DNA from: Flavobacterium flavigenum
Lineage (GTDB): Bacteria > Bacteroidota > Bacteroidia > Flavobacteriales > Flavobacteriaceae
NCBI RefSeq assembly: GCF_027111255.2
Contig: NZ_CP114285.2
Span: forward strand, 3,472,001-3,536,000
Length of the DNA: 64,000 nucleotides
Direction: 5' to 3'
The position numbers and the translations under genes are program-made. Shown here piece by piece: positions 37,248-45,429 of this stretch (the first letter of the stretch is position 1; each line of letters starts with the position of its first letter). The notes under the pieces are model-generated. The model did no database searches. It was not told where the DNA came from and saw only the letters and a list, made by a program, of their open reading frames with translations.

Positions 37248-38744
37248 TTAAAGGTGAGCGTTTTTATTTTTATTATCGATGTAAATCATTCCAATTACAA
37301 AACAAACAGAGGCAATTACTATAGGATACCAAAGTCCGTCCAGATAGAAGTCCTGTTTTCCTGCTGCTTTTGAATGAGTCACAAAATAAGTCGAAATCGC
37401 AGGAAGCAAACCTCCGAAAATTCCGTTTCCAACATGATAAGGCAGCGACATGGAAGTATATCGAATTTTAACCGGAAACATTTCGACCAAAAAGGCTGCA
37501 ATTGGCCCATAGACCATGGTAACAAATATAACCTGTATAAACACTAAGAAAATCAAATTCCACTCATCACTCGAATTGATCATCACAGATGTACTAAACT
37601 GAGTATCTTTTTTAGTCGCAAACACGGTTTTCTTTTCTATTGAAACAGTTCCATCAGTAAACTCTTTATGAGTCGTGTAAACAGAATCTTTTGCAGCCGT
37701 TAGTTCAACAGTAGTTTTCGTTTTTTCTGTAATTTCGGTTTTAAGAGCTGTATCTGTTGTGGTGTACATTGCCTTATAAATTGGTCTGTACAGCAAAATA
37801 GCAAGCAGCATTCCGCCCATCATAATATATTTTCTCCCCACTTTATCACTCAGCCATCCAAATACAATAAAAAATGGCGTTCCCAGTAAAAGTGCAATTC
37901 CCAATAAAGTATCAACCTGTGAAGAATCTATGTTCATGACCGTTTTCATGAAACTCATGGCGTAAAATTGTCCGGTATACCAGACAACGCCCTGTCCCAT
38001 TGTGGCACCAAATAAAGCAAGCAATACAAACTTTAAATTGTAGCGGTTTCCAAAACTTTCTTTTAGCGGACTGGCGCTTGTAGTTCCTTCTTTTTTTGCT
38101 TTCGCGAATTCAGGAGACTCGTCCATATTTTTTCGGATGAGGTAAGAAACGCCAACCATGACAATCGAAACCCAAAACGGAACGCGCCATCCCCAAATAT
38201 CAAAATCTTCAGCTGAAAGGACGGTTTTTGTCGCCAGAATTACCATCAGTGAAATAAATAATCCCACTGTTGCGGTGGTCTGGATCCAAGAAGTCCAATA
38301 ACCGCGCTGGCCCTTAGGAGCATGTTCTGCAACATAGGTTGCTGCTCCGCCATATTCTCCGCCTAAAGCAAGTCCTTGGAGTAAACGTAAAATCAAAACT
38401 AATAAAGGTGCTAAAAAACCAATTGTTTCATAACTCGGAATACAGCCTATTAAAAAAGTTGAACCACCCATTAATAACAGGGTAGCCATAAAAGTATATT
38501 TACGGCCAATAATATCTCCAAGTCTCCCAAAAAATAAAGCTCCAAAAGGACGAACCACAAATCCTGCAGCAAAAGTCGCTAATGTTGACAGAAATGCTGC
38601 GGTAGGATTGTCACTGGGAAAAAATTTAGTTGAAATTACAACGGCTAAACTTCCAAAAATATAAAAATCATACCATTCAATCATAGTTCCCATAGAAGAG
38701 GCCGAAATCACTTTCCAAATGCCTTTTGTAGATGTATTACTCAT
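37248..38744 (-). CDS. MFS transporter, metabolite:H+ symporter (MHS) family
   Basis: 498 residues from the ATG at 38744. Twelve transmembrane segments are visible, with MIEWYDFYIFGSLAVVISTK and RPFGALFFGRLGDIIGRKYT as the MHS signatures. FGWLSDKVGRKYIM is the corresponding second-half loop motif. Family members such as ShiA, ProP and KgtP import organic acids, osmolytes or shikimate with protons; the substrate here is unknown. An unusual hydrophilic insertion of about 60 residues (about 320-385, Thr/Lys-rich) separates two segments in the C-terminal half. The gene is followed 4 bases later by the small membrane protein gene. Confidence 0.8.
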   Translation of the reverse strand: MSNTSTKGIWKVISASSMGTMIEWYDFYIFGSLAVVISTKFFPSDNPTAAFLSTLATFAAGFVVRPFGALFFGRLGDIIGRKYTFMATLLLMGGSTFLIGCIPSYETIGFLAPLLVLILRLLQGLALGGEYGGAATYVAEHAPKGQRGYWTSWIQTTATVGLFISLMVILATKTVLSAEDFDIWGWRVPFWVSIVMVGVSYLIRKNMDESPEFAKAKKEGTTSASPLKESFGNRYNLKFVLLALFGATMGQGVVWYTGQFYAMSFMKTVMNIDSSQVDTLLGIALLLGTPFFIVFGWLSDKVGRKYIMMGGMLLAILLYRPIYKAMYTTTDTALKTEITEKTKTTVELTAAKDSVYTTHKEFTDGTVSIEKKTVFATKKDTQFSTSVMINSSDEWNLIFLVFIQVIFVTMVYGPIAAFLVEMFPVKIRYTSMSLPYHVGNGIFGGLLPAISTYFVTHSKAAGKQDFYLDGLWYPIVIASVCFVIGMIYIDNKNKNAHL

Positions 38745-39055
38745 AAAATGCAAATAATGTAATTGATAATAAATAAATAATTAAAATATTTTTTTACGAA
38801 TATAAAAGATATTTATTTATTCGACTGATACTTTTTTAACAAAAGCAGATTAATTGTTTATTTTACATTTTTAAACAATGAGAAAGTTGTGGTAAATGAA
38901 AAGAAAATGTTGACCGTAAATGAGGCAAAGAACATAAAGGTTCATAAAAGTTGTAATGAGCATTATAAACCTTTGATGCACTGTGCGGTTTTAGAATTAA
39001 TCAGAGGGCTAGAAATATGGAATATTTTCTTAGCTCTATGTTTAATCACCTTATT
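38745..39055. other. gene-free stretch with a dispersed intergenic repeat
   Basis: No credible reading frame. The part from about 38920 to 38990 has words such as GAGGCAAAGAACATAAAGG and ACCTTTGATGCACTGTGCGG, which resemble the intergenic repeats at 1712-1812 and 17080-17135. The left part is AT-rich and may hold the transporter promoter. Confidence 0.4.
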
Positions 39056-39625
39056 TTAGGAGATATTTTTTAAAAACCTTAAAAGTCCTATCTCTTTTTT
39101 AATCATTTTAATCAAAAGCAATCCGAAAAACAGTAAAAAACCAAACCCACTCACTAGTATATAAAGATAAAACCCAGCGGAAAAACTTTCTTTAAAAACA
39201 GGCAAGAGGAGCGCAAAACCTGCAATGTATATCAGATAAACTACCGGTGTAAAAACATAATGAATTCTTTTTCTCCATTCATAAAACTGTTCTGCCAGCT
39301 TACTATATTCAATCAAAGAAACATCTGATTTCAGGTTCTTTAATTTTTCCATACTAACCCACTCTAAAATTATACGGAATATAAGCATCGTAATCATAAT
39401 GCTTAATCCTAAACTAAATAACGTTTGTTTATAAGCACTTGCCCAAACATAATAAAAGATTAATATCATTGAGGTAACGCTTAAAATTACTCTGGTCCAA
39501 AAATGATTGCGTTTAATTTTTTTGGTATATTCCTCTGCTTTTTTAACAATATCAGCGACTGCTGGTTTTGAATCTGGACCGGTTTGCTGGTTCCAAATAG
39601 TCTGTAAGTCTTCAAATGTTTTCAT
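39056..39625 (-). CDS. membrane protein encoded with an ECF sigma factor (putative anti-sigma partner)
   Basis: 189 residues. A cytoplasmic N-terminal part (about 1-40, MKTFEDLQTIWNQQTGPDSK) is followed by four transmembrane segments (about 42-60, 66-86, 125-144 and 150-172). Its start overlaps the end of the sigma factor gene by 14 bases, an arrangement typical of sigma/anti-sigma pairs with translational coupling. The sequence is not a classical zinc-binding anti-sigma (no HxxxCxxC) nor a FecR protein. The assignment as anti-sigma is therefore from position and topology only. Confidence 0.6.
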   Translation of the reverse strand: MKTFEDLQTIWNQQTGPDSKPAVADIVKKAEEYTKKIKRNHFWTRVILSVTSMILIFYYVWASAYKQTLFSLGLSIMITMLIFRIILEWVSMEKLKNLKSDVSLIEYSKLAEQFYEWRKRIHYVFTPVVYLIYIAGFALLLPVFKESFSAGFYLYILVSGFGFLLFFGLLLIKMIKKEIGLLRFLKNIS

Positions 39626-40106
39626 TTTGTACGCATTGAGTTAAACTTTTTTTAATTCGATGAATTCTAACGCGAAGTGCTTCCTCGGTTATACCAATTA
39701 CCTCTGCTATTTCAGAATATTCTACGCTGTCTAAAGTCATTAGAATTATCATTTTATTTGTTTCTTCAAGTTTTTGTATGCACTGATACATTTGTTGAAG
39801 TTGTTCTTCTTTTTCATTCGAATACGATTCTGAAACAACCTGAGGCTGAATGTGAGTCCTGATTTCTTTTTTCGAAGATGATTTCCGCAAGTAAAGGAGA
39901 CAGGTATTTACAGTGATTCTGTAAATCCAAGTACTAACGCTTGATTCATTACGGAAAGTGTCTAACTTCTCCCATATCTTAATGAAGATTTCCTGAGTCG
40001 CATCCGAAGCCAGTTCTGCATCTCCACAAAAATAACCTTTGCACAAACGAAACACCTTCGGATAATGGCTGTTGTATATCTTGTTAAATTGTTCTTTGGT
40101 GCTCAC
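39612..40106 (-). CDS. ECF-type RNA polymerase sigma factor
   Basis: 164 residues. Region 2 is SDATQEIFIKIWEKLDTFRN followed by SVSTWIYRITVNTCLLYLRK, and region 4 is SVEYSEIAEVIGITEEALRV with the HTH, followed by RIHRIKKSL. The start is a GTG one base after the stop of the hydrolase gene, suggesting coupled translation; no in-frame ATG lies nearby. The adjacent four-segment membrane protein probably controls its activity. The target promoters cannot be told from this window. Confidence 0.87.
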   Translation of the reverse strand: MSTKEQFNKIYNSHYPKVFRLCKGYFCGDAELASDATQEIFIKIWEKLDTFRNESSVSTWIYRITVNTCLLYLRKSSSKKEIRTHIQPQVVSESYSNEKEEQLQQMYQCIQKLEETNKMIILMTLDSVEYSEIAEVIGITEEALRVRIHRIKKSLTQCVQNENI

Positions 40107-40107
40107 C

Positions 40108-40944
40108 TTATTTTATTTCTGATTTTATTTTTTCCATAAACCACTCCGGCTGATCATACATTACAAAATGAGCCGCTTTTTCTGCGTAATAAATTTTAGC
40201 GGAAGGTAAATTTTCGTATTGACTCTTATAGGTATTTTGTACGGTATTAATATCTGGATTTGTCGCTGCGAGAATCACTACCGGAATTTTAATTTTAGCA
40301 ATTTCTTTTCGTAAATCTAAATTAAGCATGTCAATATAACCATAAACATAGGTTTTTCTATCCGCAGTTTTCATCCATTCTGCAATTATTTTTTGCTTTT
40401 CTTTATTAAAACACATGTAAGAAACCGACTGGGTATTCATAGCATTGAATGCGTTTGCATCCATAGCAAGCATCATCTTGCTCTGCGGGTTGTCATAAGG
40501 AATAATATCTCCTTTGTAATTAGGAATCATTAAAACTGCATTTGCAGGTAATGCATCCACAATAATTGCTTTTTTGAACAAATCAGTTTCTGCAGATGCC
40601 AACCATAAACTCAAAGTTCCTCCCAAACTATGACCAATTAATGTGGCTTTCTTTAATTTTTTAGTTTTTACATAAGTAATAACCTGATCCTTTATAGTCG
40701 ACAACCAAGGGCCTTCAATTGGAGGAACATTTCCAAATCCTGCAAAAGTAAAAACGTGGCATTCGTAGTTTTTAGACAATTCGGCTATCGTTTCATTCCA
40801 TACTTCTCCTGTACAGCTAAAGCCAGGGAATAATAAAACAGGATCACCTTTTCCTTTCACCTGTACCTCAAAGGCAGTTTGAGAAAAAACAGGTCTTGAA
40901 ACGATAAGCATAAATACGATAATTAAGATTGATTTTGTTTTCAT
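40108..40944 (-). CDS. secreted alpha/beta-fold hydrolase
   Basis: 278 residues from the ATG at 40944; a GTG 13 codons upstream would add a non-signal extension. A signal peptide (about 1-21, ending VFSQ) is followed by the hydrolase fold: LLFPGFSCTGEVW (oxyanion region), IGHSLGGTLSLW (nucleophile Ser) and AAHFVMYDQPEWF (catalytic His). The catalytic Asp is probably in VVILAATNPDIN. The family is broad, with esterases, lipases and proline iminopeptidase-like enzymes; the substrate is unknown and the location probably periplasmic. It is the first gene of an operon with the ECF sigma factor, one base away, which suggests a link between its activity and envelope signalling. Confidence 0.78.
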   Translation of the reverse strand: MKTKSILIIVFMLIVSRPVFSQTAFEVQVKGKGDPVLLFPGFSCTGEVWNETIAELSKNYECHVFTFAGFGNVPPIEGPWLSTIKDQVITYVKTKKLKKATLIGHSLGGTLSLWLASAETDLFKKAIIVDALPANAVLMIPNYKGDIIPYDNPQSKMMLAMDANAFNAMNTQSVSYMCFNKEKQKIIAEWMKTADRKTYVYGYIDMLNLDLRKEIAKIKIPVVILAATNPDINTVQNTYKSQYENLPSAKIYYAEKAAHFVMYDQPEWFMEKIKSEIK

Positions 40945-41132
40945 AATGTTTGTTTTTTTAAAATTTACCTTTTGATGCAGCACTATATTATTTGTTACAT
41001 CAAAAAATCTACTTTTTTAAAAAAAAACTTTCAAGGCCTGATTTTACTGGCTATACGAATAATAAAAAATTATTCAGATCATAATTTTTGCCTCATTTCT
41101 TAACAAACTTTACGACTTATAATTGGTTTTTC

Positions 41133-41278
41133 TCATTTTAAATCCAAATAAGGATCTAAAGATTCAGCTAATCTGTTCATTCAATAAAAACTGTTTTGAA
41201 GATTGTTAATTTCAGCTTGCAAGATTTCGAATTCTCTCAATACACTTAAAGTGAATATCATAATCGTATTTGGTTTGC
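41133..41278 (-). pseudogene. decayed coding remnant, unidentified
   Basis: On the minus strand, two frames join into protein-like text: TKYDYDIHFKCIERIR, then EFEILQAEINNLQNSFY, a stop, and MNRLAESLDPYLDLK. One frameshift and one or more stops interrupt it. I cannot name the parent protein. Confidence 0.3.
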
Positions 41279-41540
41279 CTATTCGCTAATTACATATTTC
41301 AATTTTGGAGATTTGCAAATGCAAAGGAAAACAAGATTGTTTTTAACGAAAGACAATATGAAATCTTTCTTGATAAAATTGTTTCTCATATGGGAGAATA
41401 TCTGAGCGTACAATTGATATAAACAACTTTATAAAAGTTTTGAATTAAAAGATCTTTATCTTTTATACCTATCAAAAGGTCAGACATTATTTTTTTCAAA
41501 ACGAATTTTTGAAACTCCGGAAGATGAAAAATTGGTTTAG
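41264..41540 (+). pseudogene. decayed coding remnant with one frameshift, unidentified
   Basis: Frame one (41264-41422) encodes NKIVFNERQYEIFLDKIVSH and ends at a stop; a second frame (41418-41540) continues with KSFELKDLYLLYLSKGQTLF and ends EDEKLV. The pieces join by a single frameshift near 41418. There is no start codon or ribosome-binding site. The family is not recognised. Confidence 0.3.
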
Positions 41541-41674
41541 AAATGAAGTCTTTTTGAAGATCAAGAAACAGATAAAATTTTGTAGAAGTCTTTTTCTTTC
41601 AATCATAAAAAATTCTCCAGCTATTGATTGAGTTAAATTATTCTTTAAAATGAAGAAATTCATCTAGTTTATTA

Positions 41675-41768
41675 TTTCGAGGAACGAGAAATTACACTCC
41701 TCGTGAATCTACAAAGAATAATTGCCAATCTTTCTCTAGTTTCTGGTGCGATTTCTCGTTGCTCGAAA
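41675..41768. repeat. REP/MITE-like inverted-repeat element (CGAGGAACGAGAAAT type)
   Basis: Arms 41675-41697 and 41746-41768 are complementary at 20 of 23 bases, with cores CGAGGAACGAGAAAT and ATTTCTCGTTGCTCG. The whole element is 94 bases. From memory, similar sequences are widespread in Flavobacterium intergenic regions. Confidence 0.7.
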
Positions 41769-41800
41769 ATGACAAGTTTGTAATTAAAGAATTGAGAAAA

Positions 41801-41836
41801 AAAACTTTGGCAAGTTTTAAACTTTGCCAAAGGTTT
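41801..41836 (-). terminator. intrinsic terminator of the HAD hydrolase gene
   Basis: CTTTGGCAA (41805-41813) pairs with TTGCCAAAG (41824-41832), and on the minus strand the hairpin is followed by a run of T. It lies 25 bases after the stop of the gene at 41857-42522. Confidence 0.8.
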
Positions 41837-41856
41837 TCCTGAATAGTTTTGGAATT

Positions 41857-42522
41857 TTAATAATTGGAATTCAATAACTCCAAAACCTTATCCACATTAA
41901 TTTCACTATAATCATTAATATAAAAATCACATGGTGGCAATTGTTCTTTAGTATGGGTACTCAATACGCCAACTACTTTCATTCCTGCATTGATTGCAGC
42001 TGAAGCTCCCGAAAAAGAATCCTCAAAAACGACACAATCAGCCGGAGAAACGTCTACAAGCGCTGCTGACTTTAAATATACTTCCGGATCAGGTTTATGA
42101 TGTTTTACATCTTCGCTGGACAACATCGAGTCCATTTTGTCTTTTATCTGTAAAGCGGTTATGATTAAATCAAGGTTAGCACGAGGTGCAGAGGTTGCCA
42201 CAGCTGTTTTGAATCCGTGAGATTTTAGTTCTTTTAAAAACTTCAGGTAATGCGGAATCGTTTCTACTTTGTCTTTATATATTTCACGGAACATAGCTTC
42301 TTTTTCGAATTCAAGTTTAGCTAATTCTTCTCCCGCAACGGAACGTTTGAAGAAATGTGTCATGATGTATCCGTTATGTTTTCCGTACATATGCTCTTCA
42401 AATTCTTCCTGTGTGTATGGGATTTGGTATTTATCGAAAAAGGCTTCGAAAGCTACTACATGATGTGGATTGGTGTGGCATATCACGCCATCCATATCAA
42501 AAATTACACATTGCTGGCTCAT
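41857..42522 (-). CDS. HAD-superfamily phosphatase, beta-phosphoglucomutase-like
   Basis: 221 residues. Motif I is IFDMDGVICHT with both catalytic Asp residues; the Thr/Ser of motif II is in AVATSAP, the Lys in KHHKPDPEVY and motif IV is VFEDSFSGASAA. The cap follows the beta-phosphoglucomutase/phosphatase (subfamily IA) pattern, but the TAxYHxxAW motif of true PgmB is replaced by TNPHHVVAFEAF. It is therefore more likely a sugar-phosphate phosphatase than a second mutase. The gene is alone, with a strong terminator after it. Confidence 0.8.
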   Translation of the reverse strand: MSQQCVIFDMDGVICHTNPHHVVAFEAFFDKYQIPYTQEEFEEHMYGKHNGYIMTHFFKRSVAGEELAKLEFEKEAMFREIYKDKVETIPHYLKFLKELKSHGFKTAVATSAPRANLDLIITALQIKDKMDSMLSSEDVKHHKPDPEVYLKSAALVDVSPADCVVFEDSFSGASAAINAGMKVVGVLSTHTKEQLPPCDFYINDYSEINVDKVLELLNSNY

Positions 42523-42626
42523 AATTGTTTGTTTTGTTTAACGTGTGCAAGATAAGTTTTTATACAGAGATACGTGGAAGTTTTCACGGAGATACACTAT
42601 AGTTTTTATTAATCTCTCAAAGTTTG

Positions 42627-42709
42627 TTTCACGCAGATTAAAAAAAAGATTAAGCAGATGGTGGCAAATTGTTGGTGTTCTAAAATATTAAAATTAAATC
42701 TGTGTGAAA
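42627..42709. repeat. CACGCAGATT-type intergenic inverted repeat
   Basis: TTTCACGCAGATT (42627-42639) and AATCTGTGTGAAA (42697-42709) are complementary with one mismatch over 13 bases. Confidence 0.55.
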
Positions 42710-42814
42710 AATTTAAGATCACTTGCGTTTTTGCTCTCAAATTTATTAAGATTGTGGGATTAATTTTAGAAAGTGATTTTTAATTTAGAAAATAGCATCG
42801 AACTAAAAATAAAA

Positions 42815-42838
42815 AAGCCTTTCCGTTAAGAAAGGCTT
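42815..42838 (-). terminator. intrinsic terminator of tRNA-Asp
   Basis: AAGCCTTTC (42815-42823) pairs with GAAAGGCTT (42830-42838), loop of 6 bases, with a T run on the minus strand. It starts 12 bases after the tRNA 3' end. Confidence 0.8.
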
Positions 42839-42849
42839 CTCCAATATTG

Positions 42850-42923
42850 CGGTCTGGACGGGACTCGAACCCGCGACCCCATGCGTGACAGGCATGTATT
42901 CTAACCAACTGAACTACCAAACC
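42850..42923 (-). tRNA. tRNA-Asp (anticodon GTC)
   Basis: The minus strand gives acceptor GGTTTGG pairing with CCAGACC, D arm with GTTCAGTTGGTTAGAA, anticodon loop CTGTCAC with anticodon GTC, and T arm GCGGGTTCGAGTCCCGT. The 3' CCA is not encoded. A consensus-type promoter lies just upstream and a terminator downstream. Confidence 0.97.
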
Positions 42924-42942
42924 TACTTGCTTTATTGTGCTG

Positions 42943-42973
42943 CAAAAATACAATAGAACTTTGATTTTACAAG
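42943..42973 (-). promoter_or_regulatory. tRNA-Asp promoter
   Basis: On the minus strand CTTG is followed after exactly 19 bases by TATTTTTG, matching the Bacteroidota TTTG-N19-TAnnTTTG promoter. The tRNA begins 19 bases after the -7 box. Confidence 0.8.
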
Positions 42974-43179
42974 GTTTTTTGTGTTTTTTAAACAAATAAA
43001 AAGCGTTAAAATTTTAACCGGTTGATTTCTATTGTAGTAGAAAGATAAGAAAGAAGGTTTTGATCCTAAAAACAGTACAAATATGATAGGTAAGCTGCTT
43101 TTTTCGTATAGATCCGTTTTTGTATTGATCCCGTATTGATCCTATTTTACAAAAGGTAACACGAAAATTATAAAAACAA

Positions 43180-43207
43180 AAAACCCGAATATTGCTATTC
43201 GGGTTTT
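43180..43207 (-). terminator. intrinsic terminator of tRNA-Phe
   Basis: AAAACCCGAATA (43180-43191) pairs with TATTCGGGTTTT (43196-43207) around a 4-base loop. It starts immediately after the tRNA 3' end on the minus strand. Confidence 0.88.
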
Positions 43208-43208
43208 G

Positions 43209-43281
43209 TGGTACCTCCAGGGATCGAACCAGGGACACATGGATTTTCAGTCCATTGCTCTACCATCTGAGCTAAGGTACC
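43209..43281 (-). tRNA. tRNA-Phe (anticodon GAA)
   Basis: The minus strand gives acceptor GGTACCT pairing with AGGTACC plus discriminator A, D arm TAGCTCAGATGGTAGAGCA, anticodon stem ATGGA/TCCAT around loop CTGAAAA (anticodon GAA), and T arm CCTGGTTCGATCCCTGG. CCA is not encoded. Confidence 0.97.
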
Positions 43282-43340
43282 TTGCTTATAATTCACTTTC
43301 TTTCTGTTTCCGTCTGTTTCTGTGAACGTGTTTGCGGGTG

Positions 43341-43371
43341 CAAATATAGAATCATTTTTCGTTTATCCAAA
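43341..43371 (-). promoter_or_regulatory. tRNA-Phe promoter
   Basis: On the minus strand TTTG (43371-43368) is followed by exactly 19 bases and then TATATTTG (43348-43341), a perfect match to TTTG-N19-TAnnTTTG. It is the best promoter match in the window. Confidence 0.85.
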
Positions 43372-43424
43372 ACATTTTTTTAAAAAAAATCAATTCGTAC
43401 CTTAGCAGTGGTAAATAAATAAAT

Positions 43425-44159
43425 ATGGTTTTAACAGTTGATGTTGGGAATACCCGAATTAAAGCTGCTGTCTTTGAGGGAAGTACTGTTCTTGAGAATT
43501 TTGTTTTTGAGAAAAATGAGCTTGAAAAAAAAATTGAAAAAATTTTAAATAAATTTCCAAACTGCTCTGATTTAGTGGTGGCATCAGTCGGAAATATCGA
43601 AAAACAGTCTTTTCTGGCTTTCGAAAAACAGCTTGACATTCATTTTTTGACGCAGGAAGATCGCTTTCCTTTCCTAAATAAATATGCAACACCAAAAACC
43701 TTAGGGATAGACAGGATGGTTTTAGCCGCCGGTGCAACTTTACAGTTCCCAAAACAAAACAGATTGGTTATTGATGCCGGCACTTGTATTACCTATGATT
43801 TTATCGACGAATCGGATCATTATTGGGGCGGTGCCATTTCGCCCGGCTTACGATTGCGTTATGAAGCATTACATAATTACACTGCCAGACTGCCTTTGCT
43901 GTCTTTACAAGTTCCGGAATCCTATATAGGTAATACTACTGCACAGGCGATACATTCAGGTGTTGTAAATGGTTTCGTCTATGAGATTGACGGTTTTATC
44001 GATGAATATCGTACAAATTTTTCAAATTTTATAATAATTTTAACGGGAGGCGATACAGATTTTTTGGCTAAACGATTAAAAAATACCATATTTGCCAATT
44101 CAAATTTCTTGCTTGAGAGTTTGAACCAAACATTTCAATATAAAATCAACAATGATTAA
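43425..44159 (+). CDS. coaX: type III pantothenate kinase
   Basis: 244 residues. MVLTVDVGNTRIKAAVFE is the N-terminal phosphate-binding motif of CoaX. LGIDRMVLAAGA, VIDAGTCITYDFID with the catalytic Asp, and GGAISPGLRLRYEALH are further family motifs. It phosphorylates pantothenate, the first step of coenzyme A synthesis. It begins a rightward cluster and its last 8 bases overlap the following outer-membrane protein gene, so translation is coupled. A TACCTTAG box at 43398 is a possible -7 element. Confidence 0.95.
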   Translation: MVLTVDVGNTRIKAAVFEGSTVLENFVFEKNELEKKIEKILNKFPNCSDLVVASVGNIEKQSFLAFEKQLDIHFLTQEDRFPFLNKYATPKTLGIDRMVLAAGATLQFPKQNRLVIDAGTCITYDFIDESDHYWGGAISPGLRLRYEALHNYTARLPLLSLQVPESYIGNTTAQAIHSGVVNGFVYEIDGFIDEYRTNFSNFIIILTGGDTDFLAKRLKNTIFANSNFLLESLNQTFQYKINND

Positions 44160-45378
44160 AAAAATTATACTAAGCGCTTGTTTGCTTATCTCGTTCGTTT
44201 CATTCGCTCAGCAAGGTACTGCCTCACCATATTCTTTTTACGGAATTGGTGATGTGAAATTTAAGGGAACCATAGAAAACAGGTCGATGGCAGGTGTTTC
44301 AGTAGAGCAGGACAGTATACATCTGAATGTGGAAAACCCTGCAAGTTACGCCAGTCTTATACAAACAACTTTTACTGTTGGTGGGACTTACGGGAGTTCG
44401 AAATTAAAATCTGAAAATGCGCAGGCCAGTACTACAAGATCGACTTTTGATTATTTACTTTTAGGGATACCAATGGGAAAATTTGGCGTTGGATTTGGAT
44501 TGATCCCGGTTTCATCAGTTGGATATAAAATCAGGAATGATCAGTCTGATGACATCAATGGAAAAAGCAGTCAATATGAAGGAAAAGGTGGTGTGAACAA
44601 AGTTTTTTTAGCATTAGCCTACAAAATAAAGCCAAATTGGAGTATAGGTGCTGATATGCAATATAATTTTGGAAAGATTGAAACAACTGGTATTAAAGCT
44701 ATTACAGGGGTTGAAAGTGGTACAAGAGAAATTAATACTTCAACATTATCCGGGACTAATTTCAATATTGGTACAATGTATCAGACTAAGATTTATAAAA
44801 AAACGGAGTTGTTTACGAGTTTAGCCTATACATTTGGAGGTAATTTGAATTCAGAAACTGAAAGAACGATTCAGGTAGATGGAGATGCTGCAATAGTGAC
44901 AGATACGCCTGATAGTGTTTTAAAAATGTCGAATAAAGTAACTATAGGTGCAGGTATTGGAGAAGCAAGAAAATGGCTGGTAGGGAGTTCATTAGCTTTT
45001 CAGGGTGCTGGAGATTTTAAGAATTCTTATAATAGCACTGACAATGTACGTTATGAAAAATATGCTAAATATGCTATCGGGGGGTATTATCTTCCAAATT
45101 ATACCTCATTCACAAGTTATTTTAGCAGGATAACGTACAGGGCAGGTTTTAAATATGAAAAAATTGGTCTTGTAGTTAATAATGAATCCATAAAAGATGT
45201 TGGTGTTTCAGTAGGAGCGGGCTTTCCTATTACAGGAAGTTTTTCCAGTGTCAATTTTGGAATTGAATATGGTAAAAAAGGAACAGTTTCTGCAAATTTA
45301 GTTCAGGAAAATTATATAAATTTTAGCCTTAGTTTCTCTTTCAATGACAAATGGTTTGTGAAAAATAAATTCAACTAA
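44152..45378 (+). CDS. outer-membrane beta-barrel protein of unknown function
   Basis: 408 residues. The signal peptide (about 1-19) ends VSFAQ. The mature protein begins TASPYSFYGIGDVKFKGT and has a regular alternation of short strands (for example TFTVGGTYGSSKL and FGVGFGLIPVSSVGYKI), ending in FSFNDKW near the C-terminus, typical of a FadL/OmpP1-like or similar barrel. A lipid-transport role is possible but not demonstrated. Its start overlaps the end of coaX by 8 bases, and the lptC gene follows, so the cluster touches envelope assembly. Confidence 0.78.
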   Translation: MIKKIILSACLLISFVSFAQQGTASPYSFYGIGDVKFKGTIENRSMAGVSVEQDSIHLNVENPASYASLIQTTFTVGGTYGSSKLKSENAQASTTRSTFDYLLLGIPMGKFGVGFGLIPVSSVGYKIRNDQSDDINGKSSQYEGKGGVNKVFLALAYKIKPNWSIGADMQYNFGKIETTGIKAITGVESGTREINTSTLSGTNFNIGTMYQTKIYKKTELFTSLAYTFGGNLNSETERTIQVDGDAAIVTDTPDSVLKMSNKVTIGAGIGEARKWLVGSSLAFQGAGDFKNSYNSTDNVRYEKYAKYAIGGYYLPNYTSFTSYFSRITYRAGFKYEKIGLVVNNESIKDVGVSVGAGFPITGSFSSVNFGIEYGKKGTVSANLVQENYINFSLSFSFNDKWFVKNKFN

Positions 45379-45429
45379 TGTGTAAACTTATGTTTTCATA
45401 AGCTCAATACAATTTACTACATTTGGCGA

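Larger units (their letters stand above)
40945..41856. other. 912-base gene desert with decayed coding sequence, a repeat element and a terminator
   Basis: No intact gene. It contains coding-like remnants on both strands (41133-41278 minus, 41264-41540 plus), an inverted-repeat element (41675-41768) and a terminator for the HAD gene (41805-41832). The stretch just upstream of the hydrolase start is AT-rich with no clear promoter. Confidence 0.5.
42523..42849. other. gene-free stretch with repeats and a tRNA terminator
   Basis: No credible gene. It contains a dispersed repeat pair (42627-42709), words such as TACACTATAG and ACGCAGATTAAAA, and the terminator of tRNA-Asp (42815-42838). A TATCTTGC near 42547-42554 on the minus strand may be a weak -7 box for the HAD gene. 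Confidence 0.4.

Noticed and set aside
41857..42522. Second beta-phosphoglucomutase
   Set aside because: The TAxYHxxAW motif of PgmB is missing and no sugar genes lie nearby; a general HAD phosphatase fits better.
43024..43208. Possible small RNA between the two tRNA genes
   Set aside because: Repeated GATCC words are present but no stable fold, promoter or known RNA signature was found.
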